64,000 nt of DNA from Candidatus Megaera polyxenophila (GCA_037101405.1 AP017964.1:558001-622000); one strand, 5' to 3'. Positions 37,359 through 48,701 are shown, counted from the first letter of the stretch. The notes: a model not told the origin generated them from the letters alone. Translations and numbers: made by a program.

Positions 37359-40223
37359 ATGCAGGAATTTATTCAAGTTAGAGGTGCTAAAGAGCATAAC
37401 TTAAAAGATGTTAATGTCGATATACCCAGGAATAAATTCGTTGTCATAACAGGTCTTAGTGGTTCTGGGAAATCTTCACTGGCTTTTGATACGATATATG
37501 CAGAAGGACAAAGAAGATATGTAGAAAGCCTCTCTTCTTATGCAAGACAATTCTTGCATTTACAAAATAAACCTAATGTTGAATCAATTTCCGGTTTATC
37601 TCCGGCCATTGCTATCGACCAAAAAACCACTTCTAAAAATCCCCGCTCTACTGTTGGTACCATCACAGAAATTTATGATTATTTAAGGCTTTTTTATGCT
37701 AGAGTTGGAGTACCATATTCACCGGCTACGGGCTTGCCTATAAAAAGCCAATCTATTTCCGAGATGATTGATATAGTCAATTCTCTTCCGCTTGAAACAA
37801 AAATATATATCCTCTCACCGATAATTCGTGGACAAAAAGGAGAATTCCGTAGAGAAATCTTAAATTTAAAGAAACATGGCTTTCAGAGAATATTTTTAAA
37901 CGGGGAGTTATGCGATTTAGATGAATTACCTAAGATTGATAAAAATAAAAAACACACTATAGAAGTTATCGTTGATCGAATTGCAGTTAATAAAGATCTT
38001 GGCAATAGAATAGCAGAAAGTTTAGAAATGTCTCTCCAGATGGGCGAAGGTCTTACCTATATAGAAATTGTCGAATTACCGGAAGGAATAAAAGCCTCTT
38101 ATAAAAAAGGAGATAGAATAACTTTATCAGAAAAATACTCGTGTCCTGTTTCTGGTTTTAGATTAGAGGAAATAGAGCCTCGGATATTTTCTTTTAATAG
38201 TCCGTTTGGTGCCTGCCCAAAATGCGAAGGTATAGGGAAAGAAGCTTTTTTCGATGAAGAGTTAATAGTCACAGACGATACTTTAAGTATAAACGATGGA
38301 GCTATTGTACCATGGAATAAATCATTGTCTAAATTTTTTGTGGACACCTTAGAATCTTTAGCAAAGCATTACGATTTTAAATTAACTACTCCATTTGGGC
38401 AATTACCTAGAGAAATTAAGAATGTCTTGTTCTATGGGTCGGGAGAAGAAGAAATTAGATTCGAGTACCATGATGACCGGAAATCAGAAATAATAGAACA
38501 ACCTTTTGCCGGAATTATCCCAAGTTTAGAGGAAAAGTATCACAAAGTTGATACTGCGTGGATGAAAGAAGAATTGTCACGCTTCCAATCTAAACATAAT
38601 TGCAGCAAATGTAACGGCTACAGACTAAAGTCAGAGTCTTTATGTGTCAAGATAGGTGATTTAAATATTGGCCAAGTATCTAATAAAACAATTATCCAAG
38701 CTAAAAAATGGTTTGATGAAATAAATTCAGTTCTCGATAAAAAACAACAGTTAATCGCTGAGCGAATTATCAAAGAAATCCGTGAAAGGTTAGGCTTTTT
38801 AATCAATGTCGGTTTGGATTATTTAACCTTATCCCGAGAGTCTGGAACTTTATCAGGAGGAGAGAGTCAACGTATTAGACTTGCCTCTCAGATTGGATCA
38901 GGCCTTAGCGGTGTTCTGTACGTTCTTGATGAGCCATCAATCGGTTTACACCAGAGAGATAATGCTCGTCTGATTGCTACTCTAAAGAATTTAAGAGATC
39001 TAGGAAATACTGTAATAGTAGTTGAGCATGACGACGAGACTATGCTCGAATCAGATCATATTATTGATGTAGGACCTGGAGCTGGTATTCATGGTGGTAA
39101 TATAATAGCCCAAGGCACTCCGCAACAAATTAAGGAATCGGAGAAAAGTATAACTGGTCAGTATTTAAGCGGTAAAAAGTTTATAGCTGTTCCAGATAAA
39201 ATTAGACCCGGTCATAAAGGCAAGGAAATTGAATTAATAGGTGCTAAAGCAAATAACTTACATAATGTAAATTTCACACTAAAACTGGGTACTTTCACCG
39301 CTGTAACCGGTGTATCAGGTAGCGGCAAATCTTCATTGATAATTCATACTTTTTATAAGGCTGCCCTGAAATATTTAGAACCGAGAACTAAAATTTACCC
39401 AGGAGAATTTGAGTCAATTAAGGGACTTGAGCATATAGATAAAGTAATTGACATTAATCAGTCCCCAATTGGTAGAACTCCCCGCTCCAATCCTGCTACT
39501 TATACTGGAGCATTTACCCCCATTAGAGATTGGTTTGCAGATTTGCCAGAATCTAAAACACGAGGTTACAAAGTCGGGAGATTTTCCTTTAACGTTAAAG
39601 GAGGTAGATGTGAGTCATGCCAGGGCGATGGGTTAATCAAAATAGAAATGCACTTCTTACCTGACGTGTACATTAATTGTGATGTTTGTAATGGTAAGAG
39701 ATACAATCGTGAGACTTTAGAAGTTAAGTACAAAGGTATGAGCATTGCTGACGTTTTGGATATGACGGTTGAAGATGCCACTACATTTTTTGAAAAAGTA
39801 CCTAATATTTATGAAAAATTAGTAACGTTACAGGAAGTCGGCCTTGGTTATATTAAAATTGGCCAATCAGCTACTACCCTTTCTGGAGGGGAAGCACAAA
39901 GAGTAAAATTAGCCAAAGAACTATCTAAACGCTCAACTGGAAAAACTTTATATATATTAGATGAACCCACTACTGGGCTACATGTCGATGATATTAAGAA
40001 ATTATTAGACGTTTTACATAAACTTGTAGATAAAGGTAATACAGTTTTAGTGATAGAACATAACATGGACGTAATCAAAACAGCAGACCATATAATCGAT
40101 GTAGGACCAGAAGGAGGGGGAAAAGGAGGTAGAATAGTCGTTCAAGGCGTGCCTCAAACCGTTGCAGCTTGCAACCAAAGCCATACAGGCTTTTATTTAA
40201 AACAATATTTACCCCTAAGCTAA
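37359..40223 (+). CDS. uvrA: Excinuclease ABC subunit A
   Basis: 954 residues, the usual length. Two ABC-ATPase units are seen. The first has Walker [21 protein letters not shown] and signature [20 protein letters not shown] with [14 protein letters not shown]. The second has [11 protein letters not shown] and [19 protein letters not shown] with [13 protein letters not shown]. Zinc-binding Cys pairs lie in CESCQGDG and [10 protein letters not shown], and CSKCNGYRL. UvrA with UvrB finds bulky DNA damage in nucleotide excision repair. Divergent from ssb; a 249-base gap between them shows nothing beyond promoter-like AT stretches. Confidence 0.97.
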   Translation: MQEFIQVRGAKEHNLKDVNVDIPRNKFVVITGLSGSGKSSLAFDTIYAEGQRRYVESLSSYARQFLHLQNKPNVESISGLSPAIAIDQKTTSKNPRSTVGTITEIYDYLRLFYARVGVPYSPATGLPIKSQSISEMIDIVNSLPLETKIYILSPIIRGQKGEFRREILNLKKHGFQRIFLNGELCDLDELPKIDKNKKHTIEVIVDRIAVNKDLGNRIAESLEMSLQMGEGLTYIEIVELPEGIKASYKKGDRITLSEKYSCPVSGFRLEEIEPRIFSFNSPFGACPKCEGIGKEAFFDEELIVTDDTLSINDGAIVPWNKSLSKFFVDTLESLAKHYDFKLTTPFGQLPREIKNVLFYGSGEEEIRFEYHDDRKSEIIEQPFAGIIPSLEEKYHKVDTAWMKEELSRFQSKHNCSKCNGYRLKSESLCVKIGDLNIGQVSNKTIIQAKKWFDEINSVLDKKQQLIAERIIKEIRERLGFLINVGLDYLTLSRESGTLSGGESQRIRLASQIGSGLSGVLYVLDEPSIGLHQRDNARLIATLKNLRDLGNTVIVVEHDDETMLESDHIIDVGPGAGIHGGNIIAQGTPQQIKESEKSITGQYLSGKKFIAVPDKIRPGHKGKEIELIGAKANNLHNVNFTLKLGTFTAVTGVSGSGKSSLIIHTFYKAALKYLEPRTKIYPGEFESIKGLEHIDKVIDINQSPIGRTPRSNPATYTGAFTPIRDWFADLPESKTRGYKVGRFSFNVKGGRCESCQGDGLIKIEMHFLPDVYINCDVCNGKRYNRETLEVKYKGMSIADVLDMTVEDATTFFEKVPNIYEKLVTLQEVGLGYIKIGQSATTLSGGEAQRVKLAKELSKRSTGKTLYILDEPTTGLHVDDIKKLLDVLHKLVDKGNTVLVIEHNMDVIKTADHIIDVGPEGGGKGGRIVVQGVPQTVAACNQSHTGFYLKQYLPLS

Positions 40224-40356
40224 ATCAGTGTAACTTTTCTTGCAAATCGTAAACATATTAGAAGTAATAGTTTGATTTATTTCTTTATGATCTAGAGAAA
40301 AACAGGTATTATATGCAAGTAGGGATATATATTCTAAATAGTACAGCTTATCAATT

Positions 40357-41148
40357 TTGTTAGGATTAATTATGACAAGGGTTCTGTTATTGGTAATTGG
40401 TTTTATGCAAGCCTCAACCTGTTACGCTAGTAAACCGCATGAATGGCAACTAAACTTTCAAGAAGCCGCTAGTCCAATCATGGCTGAACTCCATTCTTTT
40501 CATAATTTTCTTCTTTTTATTATAACAGCCATAGTATTATTTGTATTACTGCTTCTAATTTATGTTATATTCAGGTTCAGCGCAAAGCGTAACCCTATTC
40601 CAGCAAAATTCACCCATAATATAGCAATTGAGGTTATATGGACGGTCATTCCTATCCTAATACTAATTATTATAGCTGTACCTTCCTTCCGCATTCTCAA
40701 AATAGCTGAACACTCCCCTACCCCTGATGTTACAATAAAAGTTGTAGGATCACAATGGTATTGGAGTTACTCCTATCCTGATCATGGTAATATTGAATTT
40801 GACAGCAACATGCTTCAGGATAAGGATTTAAAACCTGGACAAATTAGGCTTTTAGAAGTAGATAATAGAGTAATTGTCCCGCAAGGATCGGTTATAAAGT
40901 TCCTAATTACTGCTTCTGATGTAATTCATAGTTTTGCTATTCCGTCCCTTGGTATCAAAACTGATGCAGTACCTGGTAGAGTCAATCAAACCTGGACCAA
41001 AATAGACAAAAAAGGGGTCTATTATGGGCAATGCTCGGAATTATGCGGTGTAAATCATGGGTTTATGCCTATAGCTATTGAAGTAGTAAGCAAAGAAGAA
41101 TTCCAGCAGTGGGTAGCTAAATCAAAAATGAAACTTAGTATGCAGTAA
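40357..41148 (+). CDS. coxB: Cytochrome c oxidase subunit II
   Basis: 263 residues. A signal-like N-terminus (MLGLIMTRVLLLVIGFMQAS) is followed by two membrane helices (about 45-75 and 90-110) and a periplasmic CuA domain. The binuclear copper motif is complete: YGQCSELCGVNHGFMP, with an upstream His in SDVIHSFAIPSLGIK, and the aromatic QWYWSY. This subunit receives electrons from cytochrome c. It is the first gene of the cox cluster. The next gene, only 20 bases on, is not coxA but an acetyltransferase. The track start may be a few codons early; MTRVLLLV (40372) is an alternative. Confidence 0.95.
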   Translation: MLGLIMTRVLLLVIGFMQASTCYASKPHEWQLNFQEAASPIMAELHSFHNFLLFIITAIVLFVLLLLIYVIFRFSAKRNPIPAKFTHNIAIEVIWTVIPILILIIIAVPSFRILKIAEHSPTPDVTIKVVGSQWYWSYSYPDHGNIEFDSNMLQDKDLKPGQIRLLEVDNRVIVPQGSVIKFLITASDVIHSFAIPSLGIKTDAVPGRVNQTWTKIDKKGVYYGQCSELCGVNHGFMPIAIEVVSKEEFQQWVAKSKMKLSMQ

Positions 41149-41168
41149 TAATGAATTAACCATTTTAT

Positions 41169-41786
41169 ATGACTAATCCTAATATCCTATATCCGTTCAT
41201 TTACCCCAAAATGGTTAAAGAAACAGTGTTTCTTAAAAATTGCATTAGTAATCCGAACATTATTATAGGTGATTATACTTATTATCATGATTACACCAAC
41301 CCAGAAAGATTTGAGGAAAAAAATGTCAGGAACTGCTTTTTTTGTAAATTAATTATTGGTAAATTTTGCCAAATAGCGGTTGATACCACTTTTATTATGG
41401 ATAATTCGAATCATCAGATGAACGGTTTTTCTACGTATCCGTTTTTTCTTTTTGATAATTGGAAAGATTACACACCAGAATTCCCTTTAAAGGGCGACAC
41501 AATAGTCGGTAATGACGTGTGGTTTGGCACTGGTTCTGTAATAATGCCAGGAGTATCAATAGGTGATGGAGCGATTATCGGTGCATACAGTGTAGTGACT
41601 AAAAACGTACAGCCCTATACCATAGTAGCTGGAAATCCAGCACATTTGATAAGAAAAAGGTTTACTGAGGATGTTATTGAAAAATTATTACAAGTAAAAT
41701 GGTGGGATTGGGAATATGATAAAATCACAAGGAACATTAAAACGATAGTAGGAGCTGATATTAAACAATTAGCTGAAGCTGTCTAG
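41169..41786 (+). CDS. CatB-type hexapeptide O-acetyltransferase inserted in the cox cluster
   Basis: 205 residues. The left-handed beta-helix repeats are seen in KLIIGKFCQIA, GDTIVGNDVWFGTGSVIMPGVSIGDGAIIGAYSVVTKNV and PYTIVAGNPAHLIRKRF. The catalytic His of xenobiotic acetyltransferases (CatB/VatD) is present in DNSNHQMNGFST. The enzyme should transfer acetyl from acetyl-CoA to a hydroxyl; whether it inactivates an antibiotic or modifies a cell product is not shown. It sits 20 bases after coxB and 95 bases before coxA on the same strand, so it splits the cox genes and is likely transcribed with them. A second copy of the family is at 58547-59182. Confidence 0.85.
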   Translation: MTNPNILYPFIYPKMVKETVFLKNCISNPNIIIGDYTYYHDYTNPERFEEKNVRNCFFCKLIIGKFCQIAVDTTFIMDNSNHQMNGFSTYPFFLFDNWKDYTPEFPLKGDTIVGNDVWFGTGSVIMPGVSIGDGAIIGAYSVVTKNVQPYTIVAGNPAHLIRKRFTEDVIEKLLQVKWWDWEYDKITRNIKTIVGADIKQLAEAV

Positions 41787-41881
41787 TAGGCAATTAATTT
41801 CTTATTGAATTTGTACAATATACAAAAAATTAACATACTATAAGTAATAATAATTAATTTAATAACTCAAGGAAAGAATAT

Positions 41882-43456
41882 ATGGCAGATAATGATCATA
41901 ATACCCCAAGGGGATGGAGAAGATGGTTAATGTCAACCAATCATAAGGATATCGGCACTATGTATATTATTCTGTCGATAATTGCTGGTTTAATAGGTGG
42001 GGCATTTTCGGTACTTTTTAGAATACAACTATCTGTACCTGGTTCAAATTTCTTGGGCGGAGATTATCAATTTTATAATGTCCTAATTACCGCCCATGCT
42101 TTGATTATGGTGTTTTTTATGATTATGCCTGCTTTATTTGGCGGTTTTGGTAACTGGTTTGTACCATTACTGATTGGTGCGCCTGATATGGCATTTCCTA
42201 GAATGAATAATATAAGTTTTTGGCTTTTAGTTCCATCACTGATATTACTTGTCTTATCAAGCGTAACAGATGGGGGAGCAGGTACCGGTTGGACTGTATA
42301 TCCGCCTTTAAGCAATTTGTCAGGCCATCCTGGCGCTGCTGTTGATATGGCCATATTTAGCCTGCACCTTGCAGGTATGTCCTCTATTTTAGGGGCAATT
42401 AATATGATTGTGACTATATTTAACATGCGCGCTCCTGGAATGGGAATGTTTAAATTACCTTTATTTGTCTGGTCTATACTTATTACTGCATTTCTGCTTG
42501 TACTAGCTTTGCCAGTACTAGCCGGAGCAATTACTATGCTACTTACTGACAGGAATTTTGGCACGCACTTTTTTAAACCCGACGGGGGCGGCGACCCTAT
42601 TCTATTTCAGCATTTATTTTGGTTTTTTGGCCATCCTGAAGTATATATCATAATCCTTCCTGGATTCGGTATCGTAAGCCAAGTGATTGCTACTTTCTCA
42701 CGCAAAAAGATATTTGGCTATACCGGTATGGTCTGCGCAATGGCAATTATCGGATTTATCGGGTTTATAGTATGGGCGCACCATATGTTTACAGTTGGGT
42801 TGTCATACAACGCTCTTATATATTTCACAGCCGGTACAATGATTATTGCCGTCCCAACAGGTATCAAAATATTCAGCTGGATAGCAACAATGTGGGGAGG
42901 ATCAATTTCTTTTAAAACTCCTATGTTGTTTTCAATAGGATTTATCCTTTTATTTACCGTTGGCGGGGTTACTGGTATTGTTTTATCTAATTCAGCTTTA
43001 GATAGAGTTTTGCATGATACTTATTATGTAGTTGCTCATTTTCATTATACTATGTCACTTGGGGCATTATTTACAGCATTTGCTGGCTTCTACTACTGGT
43101 TTGGTAAAATGTCAGGAAAGCAATATCCTGAATGGATGGGAAAAACACATTTTTTGATTACTTTTCTCAGTGTTAACCTTACTTTCTTTCCGCAGCATTT
43201 TTTAGGGTTGGCTGGAATGCCAAGACGTATCCCAGATTATCCGGATGCATTTGCCGGGTGGAACTTAATTTCATCAATAGGATCCTATATCTCCTTTGGC
43301 GCAGCTCTTTTTTTTGTATATATCATTTTTTATACTCTAAAATTTGGTAAAAAATGCGAGGATAATCCGTGGGGGGAGGGAGCTGACACCTTGGAGTGGA
43401 CATTACCTTCGCCGCCAGCGTATCATAGTTTTGAAAAGCAGCCAATTATTAGGTAA
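41882..43456 (+). CDS. coxA: Cytochrome c oxidase subunit I
   Basis: 524 residues, twelve membrane helices. It carries [10 protein letters not shown] at the N-terminus, the haem ligand His in [24 protein letters not shown], and the [13 protein letters not shown] copper-B segment. WAHHMFTVG provides the adjacent His pair, [14 protein letters not shown] the later haem ligands, and the C-terminal [14 protein letters not shown] is typical of aa3 oxidases. Full length for the family. The good ribosome site AAGGAAAG lies before the ATG. It is the proton-pumping catalytic subunit. ctaB follows 6 bases later. Confidence 0.98.
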   Translation: MADNDHNTPRGWRRWLMSTNHKDIGTMYIILSIIAGLIGGAFSVLFRIQLSVPGSNFLGGDYQFYNVLITAHALIMVFFMIMPALFGGFGNWFVPLLIGAPDMAFPRMNNISFWLLVPSLILLVLSSVTDGGAGTGWTVYPPLSNLSGHPGAAVDMAIFSLHLAGMSSILGAINMIVTIFNMRAPGMGMFKLPLFVWSILITAFLLVLALPVLAGAITMLLTDRNFGTHFFKPDGGGDPILFQHLFWFFGHPEVYIIILPGFGIVSQVIATFSRKKIFGYTGMVCAMAIIGFIGFIVWAHHMFTVGLSYNALIYFTAGTMIIAVPTGIKIFSWIATMWGGSISFKTPMLFSIGFILLFTVGGVTGIVLSNSALDRVLHDTYYVVAHFHYTMSLGALFTAFAGFYYWFGKMSGKQYPEWMGKTHFLITFLSVNLTFFPQHFLGLAGMPRRIPDYPDAFAGWNLISSIGSYISFGAALFFVYIIFYTLKFGKKCEDNPWGEGADTLEWTLPSPPAYHSFEKQPIIR

Positions 43457-43462
43457 ACTACG

Positions 43463-44362
43463 ATGGCCAATATCAATTTACCTACACTATCATACGAGGA
43501 TAACCTCGGCGGTTCGGTAAAAGATTATTTCATGTTAATGAAACCACGCGTTATGTCGCTAGTAGTTTTTACCGCTATCTCAGGTATGCTTCTAGCACCA
43601 GGTAATATCCACCCTCTAATTGCATTTGTATCTATTTTATGTATAACTATCGGTGCTGGTTCAGCCGCAGCAATTAACATGTGGTACGATAGAGATATTG
43701 ATGCAATTATGAAACGTACCCAAAAAAGGCCTATAGTTACCGGCGCAGTAAAAGCTGATGAGGCCCTTGCTTTTGGCATAATTACAGGAACTATGGCAGT
43801 AATTATGATGGCGGTATCAGTAAATATCATATCAGCCGCCTTACTTGCATTTACCATATTATATTATATTTACATCTATACAATTTGGCTAAAAAGAACA
43901 TCTGTTCAAAATGTGGTAATAGGAGGAGTATCTGGGGCATTGCCACCAATAATTGGATGGGCCTCAGTTACCGGCAATATATCATGGCAAGCTTTTTCGT
44001 TGTTTGCTATTATTTTTATTTGGACTCCTCCACATTCATGGGCGCTTGCGTTATATAGGTCAGATGACTATAAAAATTGTAACGTGCCAATGATGCCGGT
44101 AATCAAAGGAGTATTATATACAAAAAAACAGATTATGTTTTATAGTATATTGATGTTTTTTATCAGTTTATGGCCTTATTTTTTAAACATTAGCAGTCAC
44201 CTGTATTTGATTACTGCCATAATTTCTGGGTTGATTTTTTTATATTATGCAGTTAATCTTTTTGCAGACACAGAACAAAACCACGTAGCTAAAAAGTTAT
44301 TTTGGTATTCAATATTCTATTTATTTATTATTTTTTTTAGCCTAATATCTTTTAAAGTATAG
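43463..44362 (+). CDS. ctaB: Protoheme IX farnesyltransferase (haem O synthase)
   Basis: 299 residues with seven to nine membrane helices of the UbiA fold. The Asp-rich motif [19 protein letters not shown] is characteristic of haem O synthases, and a second acidic segment is [16 protein letters not shown]. It uses farnesyl diphosphate to convert haem B to haem O for the oxidase encoded just upstream. It starts 6 bases after coxA, so it is in the same operon. The usual next genes, ctaG and coxC, are not here; the following gene is convergent. Confidence 0.95.
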   Translation: MANINLPTLSYEDNLGGSVKDYFMLMKPRVMSLVVFTAISGMLLAPGNIHPLIAFVSILCITIGAGSAAAINMWYDRDIDAIMKRTQKRPIVTGAVKADEALAFGIITGTMAVIMMAVSVNIISAALLAFTILYYIYIYTIWLKRTSVQNVVIGGVSGALPPIIGWASVTGNISWQAFSLFAIIFIWTPPHSWALALYRSDDYKNCNVPMMPVIKGVLYTKKQIMFYSILMFFISLWPYFLNISSHLYLITAIISGLIFLYYAVNLFADTEQNHVAKKLFWYSIFYLFIIFFSLISFKV

Positions 44363-44390
44363 ATTTTTTTATTGATTTTTAAAAACATAC

Positions 44391-45056
44391 TTAAAAATCA
44401 AGATTTGCATAATCTGTATATGGAACAAACCCAGCTATGTGATCTTGCAGAATTGACCTAAAACTAGGACGTGATTTTATAATTGCATACCACTGTTTAA
44501 TAAGTGGGAAATTATCCCATTTTATCTCGCCGAAATAGTCAATCGTTGAAATGTGTGAAGCTGCTACTACGTCTGCGCATGTCATTTGTTCTGAGGTTAT
44601 ATACGAATGAGTATTTAACCGAGAGGTCAAATATTTGAAATGAGGAAGTAAATTTGCTTTAGCTGCTCTTATATATTCACTTCTAGGACCCCCTATCCTT
44701 CTAAGAAGACGAATCATTTTTTCTTCAAGGATTAATTTACTTACTTCACGATAAAATTTTTCGTTAAACCAGTAAATTTCTTGGCGGATTTTAGTTTTTT
44801 CTTTAAGGGTTTTAGGCATTAAGTAGAAATTATCGAATTTTTCGCTTAGAAATTCAGTAATTGCGTAATAACCAATTATAGCTTCTTCCCCAAATATTAT
44901 TACCGGCAGGGTTGAACCAGGGTTAATTCTAATAAAATCTTCCCTTCGCTCCCAATAAGCTTCTTTAACCAAACTAACTTCGAGGTTTAACTCGGTTAGA
45001 TATACCCTAATTTGGCGTGAAAGAGGACATATAGGATAATGAAAGAATTTGATCAT
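44391..45056 (-). CDS. Glutathione S-transferase-like protein
   Basis: 221 residues. The N-terminal thioredoxin-like domain begins MIKFFHYPICPLSRQIRVYL, with a CPLS motif at the active-site position, and continues with INPGSTLPVIIFGEEAIIGYYAITEFL, the glutathione-binding cis-Pro and Ser region. The C-terminal all-helical GST domain contains MTCADVVAASHISTIDYF. It resembles stringent-starvation/GST proteins of alphaproteobacteria. Function could be detoxification or regulation; sequence alone cannot tell. It is convergent with ctaB, and RNase P RNA lies just upstream on the same strand. Confidence 0.85.
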   Translation of the reverse strand: MIKFFHYPICPLSRQIRVYLTELNLEVSLVKEAYWERREDFIRINPGSTLPVIIFGEEAIIGYYAITEFLSEKFDNFYLMPKTLKEKTKIRQEIYWFNEKFYREVSKLILEEKMIRLLRRIGGPRSEYIRAAKANLLPHFKYLTSRLNTHSYITSEQMTCADVVAASHISTIDYFGEIKWDNFPLIKQWYAIIKSRPSFRSILQDHIAGFVPYTDYANLDF

Positions 45057-45089
45057 TTCTCTTTAATTAAATGATATAGTCACAAGAAA

Positions 45090-45476
45090 GACAATGATGG
45101 TCTATAAGCCGGATTCTGTATAGCCAAAGCTACCGCAGTTATTTATCTAGGATAAATGTTACCATTTACCTCAAGCAACCTACCCGTATAATATCTAGTT
45201 ACAGACAACTAGGAACTTAAAATAAAATTTCAAGTTCGATTACACCTATTTGATTTTGCTCCTGATGGGGTTTGCCAAGCGGCTCTTGTCACCAAGAAAC
45301 CCGGTGCGCTCTTACCGCACCATTTCACCCTTACCAAATTAATGGCGGTATCTTTCTGCTGCACTTTCCCTAAAACATCCTTAACGATGCTCCGCTGGAG
45401 ATTATCCAGCATCATGTCTGTATGGAGTCCGGACTTTCCTCGTCAAAAACTTGACGCAACTGCGCGACCATCACAG
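45090..45476 (-). ncRNA. rnpB: RNase P RNA
   Basis: On the minus strand the conserved parts are all present: GAGGAAAGTCCGGACTCC near the 5' end, AGGGTGAAATGG and GGTAAGAGCGCACCG in the middle, and the conserved GAATCCGGCTTATAGACCA at the 3' end. The outer stem P1 forms between TGATGGTC (45466-45473 side) and GACCATCA (45095-45102 side). The RNA is the catalytic part of RNase P, which trims 5' ends of tRNA precursors. The exact ends are set from P1 and a promoter, so they may be off by a few bases. An ORF read across it (45230-45415) is not real. Confidence 0.95.
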
Positions 45477-45482
45477 CAAGTA

Positions 45483-45511
45483 ATTTTAAAATTTAAGATT
45501 GTATCTGTCAA
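45483..45511 (-). promoter_or_regulatory. Promoter of RNase P RNA
   Basis: On the minus strand a perfect TTGACA (-35, 45506-45511) and a TAAAAT (-10, 45483-45488) are separated by 17 bases. The expected start is about 7 bases downstream, close to the RNA 5' end. This is a strong sigma-70 promoter. Confidence 0.85.
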
Positions 45512-45742
45512 ATAAAACTTTTATAAATGTATAAAATTCCGTTATAAGAACTGTTTTGCATTACTAAGCGACATTTGATAATAAATGCAAATGCTTATAA
45601 TAAAATTTTCTATCAAAAACTTTCCTAAACTCTAATATCGTTGAGGTTATCAACTATAAATCATTTCGTAGAAAGCTGATCAAAATCTCTGAACCTCCAA
45701 CTTCACTTTTAAATAGTTTTGATATTTAATAGCTAGACTCCT

Positions 45743-48583
45743 TTAGCGTTTTTTAATTACTTTCGGCAGGGTAAAGCTGATTGTAGTGCCCATTCTTTTA
45801 CTTTCGGCTTTGATCTTCCCTCCGTGTACTTCAATAACCTTTTTACACAACGCAAGGCCTACTCCTCTTCCGCCGGCAAAACTTTGGGTTCTAGAACTAA
45901 CCGTAAACTCCTCAAATACCTCATCTAATTCATCAGGGGGGATTCCTATTCCCTCGTCACTAATGCTAAAGATTATCCCTTCATTATCATTATCCCGTTT
46001 GACGCTAATTGCAATAGTTCCGCTTTTGGCGTAATTGATACTATTGATAATTAAATTATCTATTGCCTGGCTTAGGTAGTATTTATCAATATTTAAGATG
46101 ATCCCCTCTTCAATATCCAGCTGCCAGTTCCTTCTGCTGGTCTCTGGCCCTTCTTGCCAGTGAATAGTACTTTCTTCCTCATTCTCGTATAGCTTGCGGC
46201 AAAGAGTAACCCTATCCTCTACTAGCTGACTAAAGTCCGTTTCTACCAGTTTTAAGTCATAACTTGGTTTATTCAGTTTTGAGAGGCTTGATATATTCGA
46301 ATCAAATACCTCAAGACGAAGCGAGCTATCTAGTATCGTTTTAGCTGCTACTTTTCGCTGCTCATCATTTAACTTATCATAATCCTGCACCAGTACCTGA
46401 GCCATGCTCGATATCCCCGTCATCGGAGCGTGATATTCATGCGTTATATTGCGAATAAAACGTCCTTTTAATGCTTCTGCTTCCCTGGTCTGCTCCTTGT
46501 ACATGTTTATCCGGCCACTTAGATGCTCGTTCTTTTCTTCAGTTAGCTCCTGATGCTCTTGTTTGGGTTTCAGGAAAAGAATTAAGGTACTAATAAGTAA
46601 TAACAGTAAATAAAATATCTTGAATTGCGATGAGGCAAACTCAACATTATCTAAATTACCCGGGTAATAATTATTATAAAACACAGTAACCAAGACAATA
46701 CCGGATACAAAATTAAATAACGACCATTGCCATTTACCTAAAGAGGAAATGATAACAACATTCATCATAAACACCATTAGCTGCACTTCAGAAAATCCAC
46801 CAATTAACACCGTTAAAAAGGTAAAGCAGATTAACACCCAGAACATAATCAGATTCCAGAATATCCCTACGAATTTACTTTCCTTCCAGTTCCAAAGCCA
46901 TAACGGATAACTAATTAAAATTGCTGAACTGCTAACAGCTATCGGATAAAGCACATCAAGTATATCTAGATGCTGAAGTCTATATTCTTCAGGTAATAAA
47001 TTCGTGGTGGCAAATACAGAAAGCATCACATAAAAGCCGAGTATGGAAATTAACCCATCACCTTGAGGATAATTATTCTTATAAACCTCTATCAGGTTAA
47101 AGGACTTAATATCCGACCATAACTGCTGTAATCTTTTTCTCCTTTCTTTGCGAACCTGAATTAGCCCGCTCTCATCCTTAATCCCAATCCAGCCTCCAGG
47201 TTGTCTAAGCAAATAATGACTTCCCATTAGTACTATAAGATTTACTAACATGCCCGCCGGAACAGAATTTCCAACTTTAATTTTTAGCACATAATCCCAT
47301 ATTAAAACTGTTGAAATGCCTGCTGCCATCCCTAGTATAACTGATTTTCCACTACTTCTAAATCCAAGAACTGCCATGATAAATGGTACGCTTACTACCG
47401 GCATGTAAAAGGAAGATGCAAAAAGGAATAGCTCTAGTGCTGTCCCATTATTCATAATGCACATAATAATAGAGGAAGCACCTATAATCATAGAGATGAT
47501 CCTAGTAAATAATAATCGATTATCAAATAATTTAATACCTAGAGGCTTACAAAAGTCGTTAACAACTATTACTGCTGTAGAGTTAATATAAGAATCAATA
47601 GTAGAGAGAATCATTGCCATAATTCCAGAAAGAAGCAGACCTTTAAGACCTGGTATAAAGTCAATATCAGAAATAAGGGTGTTTATTACATTATTTGCAT
47701 CTGCATTTGGATGATTCGCTAACATCAATATTGCAATCCAACATACTAATAACACCAGGATAAAACAGGTTACAGATGCTATACAAAACGAATTTCTTAC
47801 TTGGCTTACATCCTTCGCCATCGATACCCTTTGGAAAAAAGCAGGGTTAAAAGCAGGAATCGCACTCCAAACAAACAGCAATAAATAATGCAAGTTACTG
47901 CTATTAGAAAAATCAAATACTTTCTTATAATCAAATAAAGGATTATTTAGTAAAGTATCTGTTATTGCGCTAGTATTATTAACACTGTTTAGCAAAATAT
48001 ATGCTACTATCGGTATTACTGCGCAAAAAGTAATAAACTGAATTATATCAGTAAAAGTAACGGATTTTATGCCACCTAAAGAAGAATAAATGGTTACGAT
48101 CACCCCGGCTATTAATATGCCGTAAATATTAGGGACACCCACATATTCAAAAACTAAAGCAGAAATTTTTAACTGAATAGCAATAATCCCGCTAACCCCT
48201 ATAAAACTGGATATTGCCGTAATTATTCTAACTTTCTCACCAAATAACTCTCCCATAGCTTCTGCTATGGAGAGTTTACCCAAGAATTCGGCCATCCTTG
48301 GGGCAAAGAATAAACCAATCAGCAATAAACATAAAGGGTCACTAATTGCTACGACCCAGATAAAATATAACCCCTTGCTATAAGATTCAGCAATAATAGT
48401 ATAAAAAAATTCTCCGCTAACCCAAGTAGCAACTATGGTAGCAACTATGGTTGCCGTGCTAAAATTTCTGTGACCTACGGCATATTCTTTTATACTAGTA
48501 ATACCACGGCTAGAAGATAAACCCAGCAACAAATTAGCCACCAAAAACCCAATAATAATTAATGAATCTAGTTCAAATGTCAT
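45743..48583 (-). CDS. Sodium:solute symporter-histidine kinase fusion sensor
   Basis: 946 residues. The N-terminal half (about 1-430) is an SSS-family transporter (SLIIIGFLVANLLLGLSSSRG, KEYAVGHRNFSTATIVAT, SSLGGIKSVTFTDIIQF, DSYINSTAVIVVNDF). A second membrane bundle follows (about 500-650), then a HisKA domain whose H-box is NITHEYHAPM with His715, and a HATPase domain with DEGIGIPPDEL and GGRGVGLALCKKVIEV. The design is like CbrA, a transporter-linked sensor kinase, but without a PAS domain. No response regulator is near. A dead paralogue lies at 31344-35582. The intact frame and all kinase boxes suggest it works. Confidence 0.88.
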   Translation of the reverse strand: MTFELDSLIIIGFLVANLLLGLSSSRGITSIKEYAVGHRNFSTATIVATIVATWVSGEFFYTIIAESYSKGLYFIWVVAISDPLCLLLIGLFFAPRMAEFLGKLSIAEAMGELFGEKVRIITAISSFIGVSGIIAIQLKISALVFEYVGVPNIYGILIAGVIVTIYSSLGGIKSVTFTDIIQFITFCAVIPIVAYILLNSVNNTSAITDTLLNNPLFDYKKVFDFSNSSNLHYLLLFVWSAIPAFNPAFFQRVSMAKDVSQVRNSFCIASVTCFILVLLVCWIAILMLANHPNADANNVINTLISDIDFIPGLKGLLLSGIMAMILSTIDSYINSTAVIVVNDFCKPLGIKLFDNRLLFTRIISMIIGASSIIMCIMNNGTALELFLFASSFYMPVVSVPFIMAVLGFRSSGKSVILGMAAGISTVLIWDYVLKIKVGNSVPAGMLVNLIVLMGSHYLLRQPGGWIGIKDESGLIQVRKERRKRLQQLWSDIKSFNLIEVYKNNYPQGDGLISILGFYVMLSVFATTNLLPEEYRLQHLDILDVLYPIAVSSSAILISYPLWLWNWKESKFVGIFWNLIMFWVLICFTFLTVLIGGFSEVQLMVFMMNVVIISSLGKWQWSLFNFVSGIVLVTVFYNNYYPGNLDNVEFASSQFKIFYLLLLLISTLILFLKPKQEHQELTEEKNEHLSGRINMYKEQTREAEALKGRFIRNITHEYHAPMTGISSMAQVLVQDYDKLNDEQRKVAAKTILDSSLRLEVFDSNISSLSKLNKPSYDLKLVETDFSQLVEDRVTLCRKLYENEEESTIHWQEGPETSRRNWQLDIEEGIILNIDKYYLSQAIDNLIINSINYAKSGTIAISVKRDNDNEGIIFSISDEGIGIPPDELDEVFEEFTVSSRTQSFAGGRGVGLALCKKVIEVHGGKIKAESKRMGTTISFTLPKVIKKR

Positions 48584-48701
48584 GTTTGTAAGTTTATTTT
48601 AAATAATATAACCAATAGTTGATTTATATACAATATATCAACTTATCATAAAAATAAAACAGGAATTTTATACATTCTATTAATTAAGAGGGTAATGTAA
48701 A

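Noticed and set aside
44372-44401. 11-bp AT-rich inverted repeat between ctaB and the GST-like gene
   Set aside because: The arms are almost only A and T and part overlaps a stop codon; no T-run follows. May end transcription but cannot be argued from the sequence.
45230-45415. 61-codon minus-strand ORF
   Set aside because: It lies wholly inside RNase P RNA, whose conserved structure explains the sequence.
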